A model generated the notes under the pieces. That model saw only the letters and a program-made list of their open reading frames with translations. It did not search any database and was not told the origin of the DNA. A stretch of DNA of 64,000 bases, taken from the NCBI GenBank assembly GCA_050953105.1, contig JBMNMA010000001.1:372001-436000 (forward strand), given 5' to 3'. Shown in pieces: positions 41,029-51,149 of this stretch. The translations under genes were made by a program, and so were the position numbers. The stretch comes from UBA1206 sp050953105 (GTDB lineage: Bacteria > Bacillota > Clostridia > Oscillospirales > CAG-382). Every line of letters begins with the position of its first letter. Position 1 is the stretch's first letter.

Positions 41029-41784
41029 ATGCTCGCTCCACACGAACTTAAAAACAAAACCTTTAAAAAAACCATGCGCGGCTACAACCCCGCAGAGGTA
41101 GATGACTATATTGAATTTCTTATCGATACCTACACCAACCTTTACCGTGAAAACAGCGAGCTTGAAAGAAAGCTTAAGATAGTTGTGACCAATCTTGACG
41201 AGATTAAAGAAGAAGAAGAAGCTATCCGTTCAACCCTTCTTAAATCCCAAAAGCTTGGGGAAAAAATTATCAGAGACGCTAACGAAAAGGCCGAGGTTAT
41301 AATCAATTCCATAAAGGACCGCTGCGACGCCATTATTGCCGACTTCCGCAACCAGCTTGCCGAAGAAAAGAAGGAAATGTGGAAGCTGCGCACCAAAATC
41401 CTTGACTTCAAAAAGAACATATACGATTTATATCGAGACCATATTGAGGAACTCCAGTCCATATCTGTTAACGAGCTTGAGGATATAGTCCTCCCCAACG
41501 AAGCCGAAATAGTAAATAAGATTTTCGTGGACGTAAAATCAGCAATTCAAAAGGAAATTGCCGAAAACCAAAAGAGGCAGGAGGATGAGGACTTAAACGC
41601 CATCCCCATAACCAAGCCTTCAAAAATTTCACAAGTTTCCGACGAAGAATATATAGAAATGCTTTCGAAAAAGCAGTCCGAAACCGATACTCTGCCTGCG
41701 GAGGAAATTGCGGCAGAAGAAGAAACCGAAGACCAACCGGTTAACAGTAATACGGCAAAGGAAGAGGCTACATCAAAGGAATAA
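41029..41784 (+). CDS. divIVA: DivIVA domain protein
   Basis: 251 residues. N-terminal lipid-binding DivIVA block PHELKNKTFKKTMRGYNPAEVDDYI (in parts), then a long coiled coil (about 30-155) and an acidic, Thr/Glu-rich tail. DivIVA binds curved membrane at poles and septa. It follows sepF-yggT and precedes ileS, the usual order. Ribosome site AGGAGG. Confidence 0.9.
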   Translation: MLAPHELKNKTFKKTMRGYNPAEVDDYIEFLIDTYTNLYRENSELERKLKIVVTNLDEIKEEEEAIRSTLLKSQKLGEKIIRDANEKAEVIINSIKDRCDAIIADFRNQLAEEKKEMWKLRTKILDFKKNIYDLYRDHIEELQSISVNELEDIVLPNEAEIVNKIFVDVKSAIQKEIAENQKRQEDEDLNAIPITKPSKISQVSDEEYIEMLSKKQSETDTLPAEEIAAEEETEDQPVNSNTAKEEATSKE

Positions 41785-41804
41785 TCGAAAGGTAATATCA
41801 AGTC

Positions 41805-44612
41805 ATGCGCGATTATAAAGACACTTTAAATTTGCCCTCAACCGGATTTCCGATGAGGGCTAATCTTACTAATAAGGAACCTGAAACAAATAAGAAATGG
41901 GAAGAACAAAACCTGTATAATCTTGTTCAGGAAAAAAACAAAGGTAACAAAACCTTTATACTTCACGACGGCCCTCCCTTTTCCAACGGCAACATTCACA
42001 TGGGAACGGCCTTAAACAAGGTTTTAAAGGATTTTATAGTCAAATCCAAATCCATGTCGGGCTACCGTGCCCCCTATGTCCCCGGCTGGGACAACCACGG
42101 CATGCCCATTGAGTCGGCCATAATAAAGCAAAGCAAGCTGGACCGGAAGAAAATGTCCATTCCCGAATTCCGCAAGGCCTGCGAGGACTTTGCGGCCAAT
42201 TTTGTGGACATTCAGCGCACCTCCTTTAAGCGGCTGGGAATATTAGGGGATTGGGACAACCCCTATCTCACCATGTCCCCTGCTTTTGAGGCAAAGGAAA
42301 TTAAGGTTTTCGGTGAAATGTTCAGAAAGGGCTACATTTACAAGGGTCTAAAGCCCGTTTACTGGTGCCCCAAGGACGAAACCGCTCTGGCCGAGGCCGA
42401 GATTGAATACAGCGATTCACCCTGCAATTCCATATACGTTAAGTTTTTGGTCAAGGACGACAAGGGAAAGCTTAACGGAATTTGCGATATATCCAAAACC
42501 TATTTTGTAATCTGGACCACCACCCCCTGGACACTCCCCGGAAATATGGCTATAGCCTTAAATCCCAGGGAAAATTATTCGGTGGTGGCGGCAAACGGCG
42601 AATATTATATAATAGCCACACCTTTGCTTGAATCCACCATGTCCGCCGCAGATATAAAGGATTACCAAACCGTAGGGGAATTTGAAGGCAGCTTCTTTGA
42701 ATATATGACCGCCTTCCACCCCTTCCTTGACCGTGACTCCCTTATCTGCAACGCCGACTATGTAACTATGGACAGCGGCACCGGCTGCGTTCACACCGCT
42801 CCCGGCTTTGGCGCAGACGACTATTTCACCGGATTGAAATACAACATAAAATTTGTGGTGCCGGTGGATGACAGAGGATACCAGACCGGCGAAGCCGGCA
42901 AGTTCGCCGGAATGTTCTATGAAGATTCCAACAAGGCCATTATGGAGGACCTTAAGGAAACCGGCGCATTGTTTGCCGAAAGCAAGCTGGTTCACCAGTA
43001 TCCCCATTGCTGGCGGTGCAAAAACCCCATAATCTTCAGAGCAACCCCCCAATGGTTCTGCTCGGTAGAGGCTTTCAGGGACAAAGCCATTGCCGCCTGC
43101 GAACACGTTGACTGGATACCCAAATGGGGCGGAGAACGCATGGTTTCTATGATAAAGGAACGTGCCGACTGGTGCATATCCCGCCAGAGGCACTGGGGAC
43201 TCCCCATTCCCGCTTTCTACTGCAAGGACTGCGGCGAAATTATATGCGACGAAAAGACGATAGATAAAGTTTCCGAAATTTTCGCAAAGGAAGGCTCCAA
43301 CGCCTGGTTTGCCAAAACCGAAAGCGAGCTTTTACCCGAAGGCTATGTCTGCCCCAAGTGCGGCGGAAATCACTTTGTTAAAGAAACCGATACCCTTGAC
43401 GGCTGGTTCGACTCGGGTTCCACCCACTATGCGGTGCTGGGTAACGACGAGAATTTATCCTGGCCTGCCGACTTATATCTTGAAGGGGCCGACCAGTATC
43501 GTGGCTGGTTCCAGTCCTCCCTGCTGACTGCCGTCGGCTCGCAGGACAACGGAGCTCCCTACAGACAGGTACTCACCCACGGCTGGACTGTGGACGGGGA
43601 AGGCAAGGCCATGCACAAGTCATTGGGCAACACCATTGCTCCCGAGGAGATTGTAGGCAAATACGGCGCCGATATGCTTAGAATGTGGGTTGCCGCCTCG
43701 GACTACACCTCCGATGTCAGAGTTTCGGACGAAATATTCAAACAGCTTTCGGAATCCTACCGCAAAATAAGAAACACACTCCGCATACTCCTTGCCAACC
43801 TTGGCGACGGCAACGACTTTTTGCCCGACCGGGATTATGTTTCCGCCGATAACCTTAAAACCCTTGACAAATGGCTGCTTGCCAAGCTGAACAGGCTTGT
43901 TAAGCTGGTTAACGAATCCTATAACAGCTATGAATTCCATATAATATACCATGAAATCCACAACTTCTGCTCCATTGAACTTTCCAAGATTTATGTTGAC
44001 ATAACCAAGGACAGAATGTATTGCGAGAAGAAGGATTCGGTATCTCGCAGGGCTGCCCAGACGGTTATGTATGAAGCGGCATCGGCTTTAATACGAATGC
44101 TGGCCCCCATACTTTCCTTCACCGCAGAAGAAGCGTGGAGCTATCTCCCCCACTCGGCAAACGACAACACCCAAAGCGTATTTTTAAACAACCTTCCCCA
44201 ATACAGAAAAGACTTTGAGTTTGACGAAGCCGAGGAAAGCTACGACAAGCTGTTTGTCTACCGTGACACGGTGCTGAAAGCCCTTGAAGAAGCCAGAGTA
44301 GCCAAAACCATAGGCAAGCCACTTGACGCAGACGTGGTGCTTTCGGTGGCTGCGGGCGGCGACAGCGATGTACTGAAGGTCTTTGAGGACCATAAAGACG
44401 ACCTTGCCGAAATATTTATCACCAGCAAGGCGGAAATTTCTACCGACACCCCCCAAGAGGGAACCTTCTACGACGACCTTGCCAAGCTGTATGTGGCCGT
44501 TACCCCTGCCAAAGGGGAAAAATGTGTCCGCTGCTGGAAGATAGGCGAAGGTTTTAAAACCGACGAGGATGGACAGCATCTCTGCCCGAGATGTAAGAAC
44601 GCAGTATGTTAG
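41805..44612 (+). CDS. ileS: Isoleucine-tRNA ligase
   Basis: 935 residues, full length. HIGH motif GNIHMGTALN, signature KSKSMSGYRAPYVPGWD, and MHKSLGN in the place of KMSKS, as in many clostridial IleS. The C-terminal zinc site CVRCWKIGEGF...CPRCKNAVC is present. Charges tRNA-Ile. lspA starts inside its last codons (7-base overlap). Confidence 0.97.
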   Translation: MRDYKDTLNLPSTGFPMRANLTNKEPETNKKWEEQNLYNLVQEKNKGNKTFILHDGPPFSNGNIHMGTALNKVLKDFIVKSKSMSGYRAPYVPGWDNHGMPIESAIIKQSKLDRKKMSIPEFRKACEDFAANFVDIQRTSFKRLGILGDWDNPYLTMSPAFEAKEIKVFGEMFRKGYIYKGLKPVYWCPKDETALAEAEIEYSDSPCNSIYVKFLVKDDKGKLNGICDISKTYFVIWTTTPWTLPGNMAIALNPRENYSVVAANGEYYIIATPLLESTMSAADIKDYQTVGEFEGSFFEYMTAFHPFLDRDSLICNADYVTMDSGTGCVHTAPGFGADDYFTGLKYNIKFVVPVDDRGYQTGEAGKFAGMFYEDSNKAIMEDLKETGALFAESKLVHQYPHCWRCKNPIIFRATPQWFCSVEAFRDKAIAACEHVDWIPKWGGERMVSMIKERADWCISRQRHWGLPIPAFYCKDCGEIICDEKTIDKVSEIFAKEGSNAWFAKTESELLPEGYVCPKCGGNHFVKETDTLDGWFDSGSTHYAVLGNDENLSWPADLYLEGADQYRGWFQSSLLTAVGSQDNGAPYRQVLTHGWTVDGEGKAMHKSLGNTIAPEEIVGKYGADMLRMWVAASDYTSDVRVSDEIFKQLSESYRKIRNTLRILLANLGDGNDFLPDRDYVSADNLKTLDKWLLAKLNRLVKLVNESYNSYEFHIIYHEIHNFCSIELSKIYVDITKDRMYCEKKDSVSRRAAQTVMYEAASALIRMLAPILSFTAEEAWSYLPHSANDNTQSVFLNNLPQYRKDFEFDEAEESYDKLFVYRDTVLKALEEARVAKTIGKPLDADVVLSVAAGGDSDVLKVFEDHKDDLAEIFITSKAEISTDTPQEGTFYDDLAKLYVAVTPAKGEKCVRCWKIGEGFKTDEDGQHLCPRCKNAVC

Positions 44613-45160
44613 CCTTTTTTGTGATATTTGGCGTTGTGGTGCTTGACCAGTTCACCAAGTTTTTGGTGCGGCTGTATATGGAAGTTGGCGACAGCTTTAC
44701 CCTAATCCCCGGGGTTATGAATATAACCTATGTGGAAAACGACGGCGCCGCCTTTGGTATGCTCGACAACGCAAGATGGCTGTTTATGATAGTCTCGGCT
44801 GTTGCCATTGTGGCTATCGTAGTATTTCTGCGCAAGCACGGCAGCCGGCACACGCTGCTTACCCTTTCTTTGTCCTTTATTGCCGGCGGCGGTATCGGAA
44901 ACATGATAGACCGCACCTTTGTAACCGATGTCAACGGAACACACGTTGTAACCGACTTTTTTGAAACCGCCTTTATGGATTTTGCAGTATTCAACGTGGC
45001 CGACTCGTTTATTACCGTAGGGGCTATACTCCTTGGAATTTATATAATATTTATCGAACCTAAAGTAGAAAAGAAGTTGAAAGCCGCCGCAGCTGCCGCT
45101 GCGGCGGACAATGACGAAAATACCGATTATCCCGAATACGATGATTTGAAAGACAATTAG
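44606..45160 (+). CDS. lspA: Lipoprotein signal peptidase (signal peptidase II)
   Basis: 184 residues. Four membrane helices; the catalytic aspartates lie in HVVTDFFE and FAVFNVADSF, with the GGGIGNMIDR block between helices. Cleaves prolipoproteins; the window has six or more substrates. The C-terminus has an Ala run and an acidic tail not usual in the family. Overlaps ileS; rluA-type gene follows after 6 bases. Confidence 0.93.
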   Translation: MLAFFVIFGVVVLDQFTKFLVRLYMEVGDSFTLIPGVMNITYVENDGAAFGMLDNARWLFMIVSAVAIVAIVVFLRKHGSRHTLLTLSLSFIAGGGIGNMIDRTFVTDVNGTHVVTDFFETAFMDFAVFNVADSFITVGAILLGIYIIFIEPKVEKKLKAAAAAAAADNDENTDYPEYDDLKDN

Positions 45161-45166
45161 GAAAAA

Positions 45167-46090
45167 ATGAAAACTACCACACTTACAACCAACGAAAATA
45201 CAGCCGGGGTTAGGCTGGACCTGTATATAAGCGAAAACCTTGAAATCAGCCGTTCTCTTACCCAGACGCTTATTATTGATGGCAAGGTAAGGGTTAACGG
45301 CTGTCCTTGTTCTAAAAACTACCGGATAAAGGGCAACGAAACCGTTGAAGTAACCATACCTGACCCTAAAAACCTTGATGCATCACCCGAAGATATTCCG
45401 GTAAATATAATTTATGAGGACGAACACCTTCTTGTGGCCGACAAGCCCAAGGGAATGGTGGTTCATCCCGCCCATGGCAACGAAAAAGGAACCCTGGTAA
45501 ACGCCCTGCTTTACCACTGCGAAGGCAGACTGTCGTCTATAAACGGCGTGGTCAGGCCGGGGATAGTCCACCGGATCGACAAGGACACTTCGGGCCTGTT
45601 AATTGTAGCCAAAACCGACGATGCCCATAACGGTCTGGCGGTTCAGATAGCAAACCATGTCTTTACCCGCAGATACGAGGCAATATGCGACGGAGTCATT
45701 AAAGAGGATTCCGGAACAATAAATCTTCCCATCGGCCGCAGCGACACCGATCGTAAAAAGATGGCGGTTAACGCCAAACGCTCCAAGGAAGCAATAACCC
45801 ATTTTAAGGTTATAAAGCGCTACAAGAGATATACCCATGTGGAGCTTACCCTTGAAACCGGCCGAACCCACCAGATTAGGGTTCATCTTGCCAACATGGG
45901 CCACCCGGTCACCGGGGACAATGTTTACGGCAAGGCCAAAAACCCCTTCGGTCTTGAGGGACAATGCCTGTTTGCAAGATACATTTCATTTATACATCCC
46001 ATATCCAAAAGGACATTATCCTTTGAGGCATCCTACCCGGATTATTTTGTAGAAACCCTTGAAAAGCTTGAAAAAGCTTATTCGGAATAA
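45167..46090 (+). CDS. rluD: RluA family 23S rRNA pseudouridine synthase
   Basis: 307 residues. S4 domain at about 15-75 (RLDLYISENLEISRSLTQTL), then the synthase with catalytic HRIDKDTSGLLIVAK, and KTGRTHQIRVHL-like ETGRTHQIRVHLANMGHPV (in part). The position after lspA is typical of rluD in bacteria; it modifies helix 69 uridines. Confidence 0.88.
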   Translation: MKTTTLTTNENTAGVRLDLYISENLEISRSLTQTLIIDGKVRVNGCPCSKNYRIKGNETVEVTIPDPKNLDASPEDIPVNIIYEDEHLLVADKPKGMVVHPAHGNEKGTLVNALLYHCEGRLSSINGVVRPGIVHRIDKDTSGLLIVAKTDDAHNGLAVQIANHVFTRRYEAICDGVIKEDSGTINLPIGRSDTDRKKMAVNAKRSKEAITHFKVIKRYKRYTHVELTLETGRTHQIRVHLANMGHPVTGDNVYGKAKNPFGLEGQCLFARYISFIHPISKRTLSFEASYPDYFVETLEKLEKAYSE

Positions 46091-46116
46091 CTGACCATCA
46101 GTTGGCGGAGGAAAAC

Positions 46117-46962
46117 ATGGACTCCACAAAAAAGAAATTTTTAACCTTAAAAGCTGCCGAAATGCGACGGCTTATAATCGAGGCGGTGTATCACGCCCAA
46201 AGCGGACACCCCGGCGGCTCCCTTTCCAGCGCAGACATACTGACCTATCTTTATTTTGATAAGATGAACGTGTCACCGTCAAACCCCCGTGACCCCGAAC
46301 GGGACAGGTTTGTCCTGTCCAAAGGCCACTGCTGCCCGGCTTTATATTCGGCGCTGGCTCTTTCGGGTTATTTCCCCGTGGAAGACCTTAAAACCTTCCG
46401 CCACCTGGGATCCCATCTTCAGGGCCACCCCGACATGAATAAAACCAACGGTGTTGAAATGTCCACCGGTTCATTAGGTCAGGGCTTTTCCGCCGCCTGC
46501 GGCATGGCAGCGGCCGGAAAGGTTTACGGCAAGAACTACCGGGTATATACCATCCTGGGGGACGGCGAATGCGAAGAAGGCCAGGTTTGGGAGGCTGCCA
46601 TGTTTGCGGCCCACTACAAGCTTGACAATATAACCGCTTTTCTTGACTTTAACGGCTATCAGATTGACGGGGCCATTCAGGACGTGTTGAACCCCACCCC
46701 CTTTGACGAAAAGTTTAAGGCCTTTGGCTGGCATGTGGAAGTAATAGACGGCCACGACTTTGACCAGATTGAAAATGCGGTCAAAACCGGTGAAAAGTCG
46801 GGAAAACCCCTTATGATTATTGCCAAGACGGTAAAGGGCAAAGGGGTTTCATATATGGAAAATAATTATACCTGGCACGGCAAAGCCCCAAAAGAGGCGG
46901 AATATCTTGTCGCCTGCAAGGAACTGGACGAAAAGCTGGAACAGTTAAGGAGGGGTGAATAA
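46117..46962 (+). CDS. Transketolase, N-terminal (TPP-binding) subunit
   Basis: 281 residues from the ATG at 46117, preceded by GGAGG; an upstream TTG is inside the ribosome site. Holds GHPGGSLSSADILTYLYF, RDRFVLSKGHCCPALY, STGSLGQG and the TPP motif GDGECEEGQVWEAAMFA. Transfers two-carbon units in the non-oxidative pentose phosphate pathway, with the C-terminal subunit encoded by the next gene. The stop overlaps the following start (TAATG). Confidence 0.93.
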   Translation: MDSTKKKFLTLKAAEMRRLIIEAVYHAQSGHPGGSLSSADILTYLYFDKMNVSPSNPRDPERDRFVLSKGHCCPALYSALALSGYFPVEDLKTFRHLGSHLQGHPDMNKTNGVEMSTGSLGQGFSAACGMAAAGKVYGKNYRVYTILGDGECEEGQVWEAAMFAAHYKLDNITAFLDFNGYQIDGAIQDVLNPTPFDEKFKAFGWHVEVIDGHDFDQIENAVKTGEKSGKPLMIIAKTVKGKGVSYMENNYTWHGKAPKEAEYLVACKELDEKLEQLRRGE

Positions 46963-47900
46963 TGGCGGATATTGCAACAAGGGTATCCTACGGCAGAGCG
47001 CTGGTGGATTTAGGCGCAAAATACGACTTTATGGTCCTTGACGCCGACCTTTCGGGTTCCACCAATACGGGTAAGTTTGCCGAAAAATACCCCGAACGGT
47101 TTTTAAACTGCGGAATTGCCGAAGGCAATATGATGTCAATAGCAGCAGGTATCGCTGCCACCGGCATTCCCGTGTTTGCCTCCACCTTTGCCATGTTTGC
47201 AGCCGGAAGAGCCTTTGAGCAGGTCAGAAACTCCATAGGCTACCCTGCCCTTAATGTAAAGGTTTGTGCCTCCCATGCAGGTATTACCGTAGGCGAGGAC
47301 GGAGCATCCCACCAGTGCTTAGAAGATATCGCCCTTATGCGGGCAATCCCGGGAATGACTATAGTTTCCCCTGCCGACGATACCGAAGCCTATGCGGCCA
47401 TTGAGCCTATATTAAACCACTCTGGCCCCGTTTACTGCCGTTTGGGAAGACATCCGGTGCCGGTGGTGTTTGATCCGGCAACTTATAAATTCGAACTCGG
47501 AAAAGCCCTCCCCATAAGAGAAGGGGGCGACTGCGTGGTTTTTGCCACCGGTGTTATGGTGTCAAAAGCCATTGAGGCTTATGATATACTGAAAGCCGAG
47601 GGAATTAATATTTCGGTGGTTAATATACACACCATAAAGCCCATTGATGCCGAAACCATAATAAAATATGCAGCAAAAACCGGCAACGTGGTTACCGCAG
47701 AGGAGCATTCCACCATCGGCGGCTTAGGCTCGGCGGTATGCGAGGTGCTGGCTGAAAACCTGCCTACAAAGGTTGCCCGTGTGGGTATTCCCGACATATT
47801 CGGTCAAAGCGGCAAGGCGGGCGAACTGCTTAACTACTACGGCCTTAACGGCAACGGCATTGCCGCAAAGGTAAAACAACTGTTGGGGGTTTCAAAATGA
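46962..47900 (+). CDS. Transketolase, C-terminal (pyrimidine-binding) subunit
   Basis: 312 residues. YVPRDS-like substrate block FLNCGIAEGNMMSIAAGIAA, KVCASHAGITVGEDGASHQ, EDIALMRAIPGM and a C-terminal transketolase_C domain (VTAEEHSTIGGLGSAV). Partners the preceding gene. The Nif3-like gene overlaps it by 4 bases. Confidence 0.93.
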   Translation: MADIATRVSYGRALVDLGAKYDFMVLDADLSGSTNTGKFAEKYPERFLNCGIAEGNMMSIAAGIAATGIPVFASTFAMFAAGRAFEQVRNSIGYPALNVKVCASHAGITVGEDGASHQCLEDIALMRAIPGMTIVSPADDTEAYAAIEPILNHSGPVYCRLGRHPVPVVFDPATYKFELGKALPIREGGDCVVFATGVMVSKAIEAYDILKAEGINISVVNIHTIKPIDAETIIKYAAKTGNVVTAEEHSTIGGLGSAVCEVLAENLPTKVARVGIPDIFGQSGKAGELLNYYGLNGNGIAAKVKQLLGVSK

Positions 47901-48616
47901 ATCCCGTAGAGCTTGATAAAAGGCTTAGGAATGCCTTTGGCACCAGTGAGGAATGGGATGCCGACGGTATTCAGATAGACCTGGGAAACGATATTAAAAA
48001 GGCGGTTGTTTCCCTTGATTTAACAAGCGATGTTATTGATTTTGCCATAAAAACCAAAGCGGATGTTGTTATAAACCATCATCCGCTATTTTTCAATGGA
48101 GTAAAAAACCTTTCTGTATCCGACAGCGTTGGAAAGCGGGCACTTTCTTGTGTAAAAAATAACATTTCGGTGCTTGCCTATCATACCTGCCTTGATATGA
48201 CATCCGGCGGAGTTAACGACAGTTTATGCGACATACTGGGGATAAAAAATTTGGTGCCATTCCTTCCCTTCGGCCGGCTGGGGAGTATTGAAAATGAACT
48301 TGATTTGGATTCATTTGTCAAGCTCTGCGAAGAAAGGTTAAACACCAGGGTGCAAAATACCGTCAACTGCGGAAAGACGGTTAAAAATATTGCCGTAATA
48401 TCCGGCAGCGGCAAGGATTACATTGATGATGTTTTAAAAACCGGTGCAGACACCTTTTTAACCGGCGAGGTTAACCACGCCGCCATGATTGACTGTAAGG
48501 AATATGGCCTAAACCTTGTGTGTGCCACCCATTTTGCCACCGAAAACGTGGTTTTGCCTTTTCTTAAAAAACAGCTTGGCCTTTATGTGCCGGAGGTTGA
48601 AATATATGGCCTTTGA
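47897..48616 (+). CDS. Nif3-like dinuclear metal protein
   Basis: 239 residues, the short form without the inserted domain. Metal ligands His61-His62 (VINHHPLFF), AYHTCLDMTSGGVND, and HFATENV near the end. NIF3/YqfO proteins are toroidal hexamers; the enzymic role is unclear (annotated as GTP cyclohydrolase I type 2). In Firmicutes often next to sigA/trmK, which are absent; here next to rqcH, with an 11-base overlap. Confidence 0.88.
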   Translation: MNPVELDKRLRNAFGTSEEWDADGIQIDLGNDIKKAVVSLDLTSDVIDFAIKTKADVVINHHPLFFNGVKNLSVSDSVGKRALSCVKNNISVLAYHTCLDMTSGGVNDSLCDILGIKNLVPFLPFGRLGSIENELDLDSFVKLCEERLNTRVQNTVNCGKTVKNIAVISGSGKDYIDDVLKTGADTFLTGEVNHAAMIDCKEYGLNLVCATHFATENVVLPFLKKQLGLYVPEVEIYGL

Positions 48617-50309
48617 CGGATTTTTTTGCCGCGGCATATCGGGCGAACTGAACAAGACAATTTCAAATTACAGAATAGACAGAATTAACTGCCAGAACGG
48701 GACAGCCGAGTTTTCACTGTACGGCGACGGGAGTAAGAAGTTTTTATTTATATCCCTCCTTGCTTCAGCCAACTTTGTGTCCGTGTCAAATATTCCTTTT
48801 CTGGCAAACGACGCTCCCTCCGCCTTCTGCCTGCTGCTTAGAAAGCATCTTATAAACGGGCGGATAAAGGAAGTTTCACATGTAGAAAACGAAAGAATTA
48901 TAAAGTTTATAATAAATTCTCCCGACGAGCTTGGGCATCTTTCCGAAAAAGTCCTCTATGCCGAAATTATGGGTAAATATTCAAACCTTGTCCTTACCAA
49001 GGGGGGAAGAATATTAGGCAGCCTGTATTCGGCAGACCTGGTTTCCTACAAGCGGGCGCTTATACCGGGGTTGGAATATGAGCTTCCTCCTGCCCAGGAC
49101 AAGCTGTCGGCTAAGGATGTGGGTTTTGAAAAGTTCAAATCCTTATGCCAAATGTCTGCCGACAAGGAGGCATACCGCTTTCTTATAGACAATTTCTTTT
49201 GTTTTTCCCCCACCACCGCCTGGGAGGTGGTTTATACCGCCGCCGGCAACGGGGATTTATTAGTAGGTGAGGTTGACTGCCGAAGGCTGTATGAGTCTGT
49301 TTTAAACCTTTATGCCCTTATTGATTCGGGTTCCTTTACACCTACGGCGGTTTACAAAGACGGCAAGGCCACCGAATTTTCCTTTACCGACATACACCGC
49401 TACGGCAACCTTGAAAAAAGGTATTATCCCACCCTATGCAACCTTGCTTCATCCTTTTTCGGGGACAAGACCACCAGGGATATATTGAAAGAACGGACGG
49501 CGGATTTACAAAAGCTTATTCAAAACCGTATAAAGCGGATAGAAAAAAAAGAAGCCCTTCAGCACGAAGAGCTTGACGAATGTAAAAAGAAGGATAAATA
49601 CCGGCTTTACGGGGAGCTTTTAACCGCAAACCTTTACCGGCTTAAGCAGGGGGAGGAAAAATGTGTCTGCCTTGACTGGTGCACTGGCAAAGATGTGGAA
49701 ATTCCCCTTGACAAGCGCCTTTCCCCTTCCAAAAACGCCGAGGGCTTTTTTAAAAAATACCGCAAGCTTTCCAATGCCGAAAAGGTTATAGTAGGTCAGC
49801 TTGCCGAAAGCCGGGCCGAAAGGGAATACCTTGAAACGGTGCTGGATAACGTCAACCGCTGCGAAAGCATGGAGGAAGCCGAAAATATTCGGGACGAGCT
49901 GGTGCTTGCCGGTTATTTAAAGAAAAAGGACAAAAAAACCCAGCGCAAAGAGGTAAAACCCTTTGAGTATAAAACCGCCGGCGGTTTTACCGTCCGGGTA
50001 GGGAAAAACAACCTGATGAACGACGCTCTTACCAAATCGGCAGGTAAAAACGACCTTTGGTTTCATGTAAAGGATTTTCCGGGCAGTCATGTAATATTAT
50101 ACACCGATGGCCGGGAACCGGGGGACGATGACTACACCCAGGCCGCCTGTGTTGCGGCATACCATTCGTCGGTGCGGGGGGGCAAAAATATTCAGGTGGA
50201 CTACACAAGGGTTAAGAATATTAAAAAGCCCAACGGATCAAAACCGGGGTATGTTATTTACGATAAATACTACACCGCTGTGGCCGACGGCAGTAAACTC
50301 CCCTTCTAG
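48606..50309 (+). CDS. rqcH: NFACT-family ribosome quality control protein RqcH
   Basis: 567 residues from the ATG at 48606 (CGGAGG ten bases upstream). NFACT-N about 1-240, helical coiled coil about 275-430, then NFACT-R (DUF814) with RVGKNNLMNDALT, DLWFHVKDFPGSHVI and TQAACVAAYHSSVRGGKN. Recruits tRNA-Ala to add Ala tails to stalled peptides on 50S subunits; also called fibronectin-binding protein. Convergent with the sirtuin gene, overlapping by 4 bases. Confidence 0.9.
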   Translation: MAFDGFFCRGISGELNKTISNYRIDRINCQNGTAEFSLYGDGSKKFLFISLLASANFVSVSNIPFLANDAPSAFCLLLRKHLINGRIKEVSHVENERIIKFIINSPDELGHLSEKVLYAEIMGKYSNLVLTKGGRILGSLYSADLVSYKRALIPGLEYELPPAQDKLSAKDVGFEKFKSLCQMSADKEAYRFLIDNFFCFSPTTAWEVVYTAAGNGDLLVGEVDCRRLYESVLNLYALIDSGSFTPTAVYKDGKATEFSFTDIHRYGNLEKRYYPTLCNLASSFFGDKTTRDILKERTADLQKLIQNRIKRIEKKEALQHEELDECKKKDKYRLYGELLTANLYRLKQGEEKCVCLDWCTGKDVEIPLDKRLSPSKNAEGFFKKYRKLSNAEKVIVGQLAESRAEREYLETVLDNVNRCESMEEAENIRDELVLAGYLKKKDKKTQRKEVKPFEYKTAGGFTVRVGKNNLMNDALTKSAGKNDLWFHVKDFPGSHVILYTDGREPGDDDYTQAACVAAYHSSVRGGKNIQVDYTRVKNIKKPNGSKPGYVIYDKYYTAVADGSKLPF

Positions 50310-51028
50310 CCATCCAATTCCATAACACCGGCAATCCCCTCCCTTATCACAAGATCGGCTATTTTATCCGCCGGGGTGGGGGTTTTGTTTATTAAAACCA
50401 GCTTTCTGCCGCAAAAGCAGTTTATAAATGAAGCGGCGGGGTAAACGGTAAGGGACGTTCCCCCAACAATTAGCACATCCGCTTTTGAAATGGCATCTAT
50501 CGCCCCGTTTATACATTCGTTGTCCAGGCTTTCCTCATACAGCACCACGTCGGGCTTGACTATGCCGCCGCAGAGGGTGCATCTGGGTATGCCTTGGGTG
50601 TTTATAATATGGTTGACGGTGTAGAAACTGCCGCAATCCATACAGAAATTGCGGTAAACCGAGCCGTGGAGTTCATATACCCTTTTGCTCCCGGCAGCCT
50701 GGTGAAGGCCGTCTATATTTTGGGTAATAACGGCCTTTAACTTACCTTCTTTCTCAAGTTTTGCAAGGGTTTGGTGGCAGGTGTTTGGCTTGGCGTCAAG
50801 ATAAATCATCTTGTCCCGGTAAAATTTATAAAAAACATCCGTATGCTTTATAAAAAAGGTATGTGAAAGGATAACCTCCGGCGGGTAGTCGTATTTTTGG
50901 CTGTAAAGTCCGTCGGTGGAGCGGAAATCGGGTATTCCACTGGCGGTGGACACCCCTGCCCCGCCGAAAAAGACTATGTTTTCTGAGTCTTGGATTATTT
51001 CTTTAAGCTGTGTATTCAATATAACCAC
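50306..51028 (-). CDS. cobB: Sir2 family NAD-dependent protein deacylase
   Basis: 240 residues. GGAGVSTASGIPDFRS at 22-37 is the NAD-binding sirtuin motif; TQNIDGLH, ELHGSV with catalytic His, and the zinc cysteines CMDCG...CTLCGG are all present. Removes acetyl groups from Lys using NAD. The promoter lies at 51093-51121. Confidence 0.93.
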   Translation of the reverse strand: MVILNTQLKEIIQDSENIVFFGGAGVSTASGIPDFRSTDGLYSQKYDYPPEVILSHTFFIKHTDVFYKFYRDKMIYLDAKPNTCHQTLAKLEKEGKLKAVITQNIDGLHQAAGSKRVYELHGSVYRNFCMDCGSFYTVNHIINTQGIPRCTLCGGIVKPDVVLYEESLDNECINGAIDAISKADVLIVGGTSLTVYPAASFINCFCGRKLVLINKTPTPADKIADLVIREGIAGVMELDG

Positions 51029-51092
51029 CCTATAATATAAAAATTCGTTTTACCGCTGTTAAGTAAATAGCACCGGAAAATTCAATAAAATA

Positions 51093-51121
51093 AGTATAAC
51101 ACAATGGTTTTTTCAATTCAA
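51093..51121 (-). promoter_or_regulatory. Sigma-A promoter of the sirtuin gene
   Basis: Reverse strand: TTGAAT (51116-51121), a 17-base spacer and TATACT (51093-51098). Confidence 0.7.
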
Positions 51122-51149
51122 GAAATATAAAAAGGAGGTGGCAAAAAAA

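Noticed and set aside
42558..43193. 211-codon reverse open frame
   Set aside because: Lies entirely inside ileS, which is certain by its motifs.
43615..43640. IleS with MHKSL in place of KMSKS as an inactive enzyme
   Set aside because: This variant is common in clostridial IleS, and all other motifs are intact.
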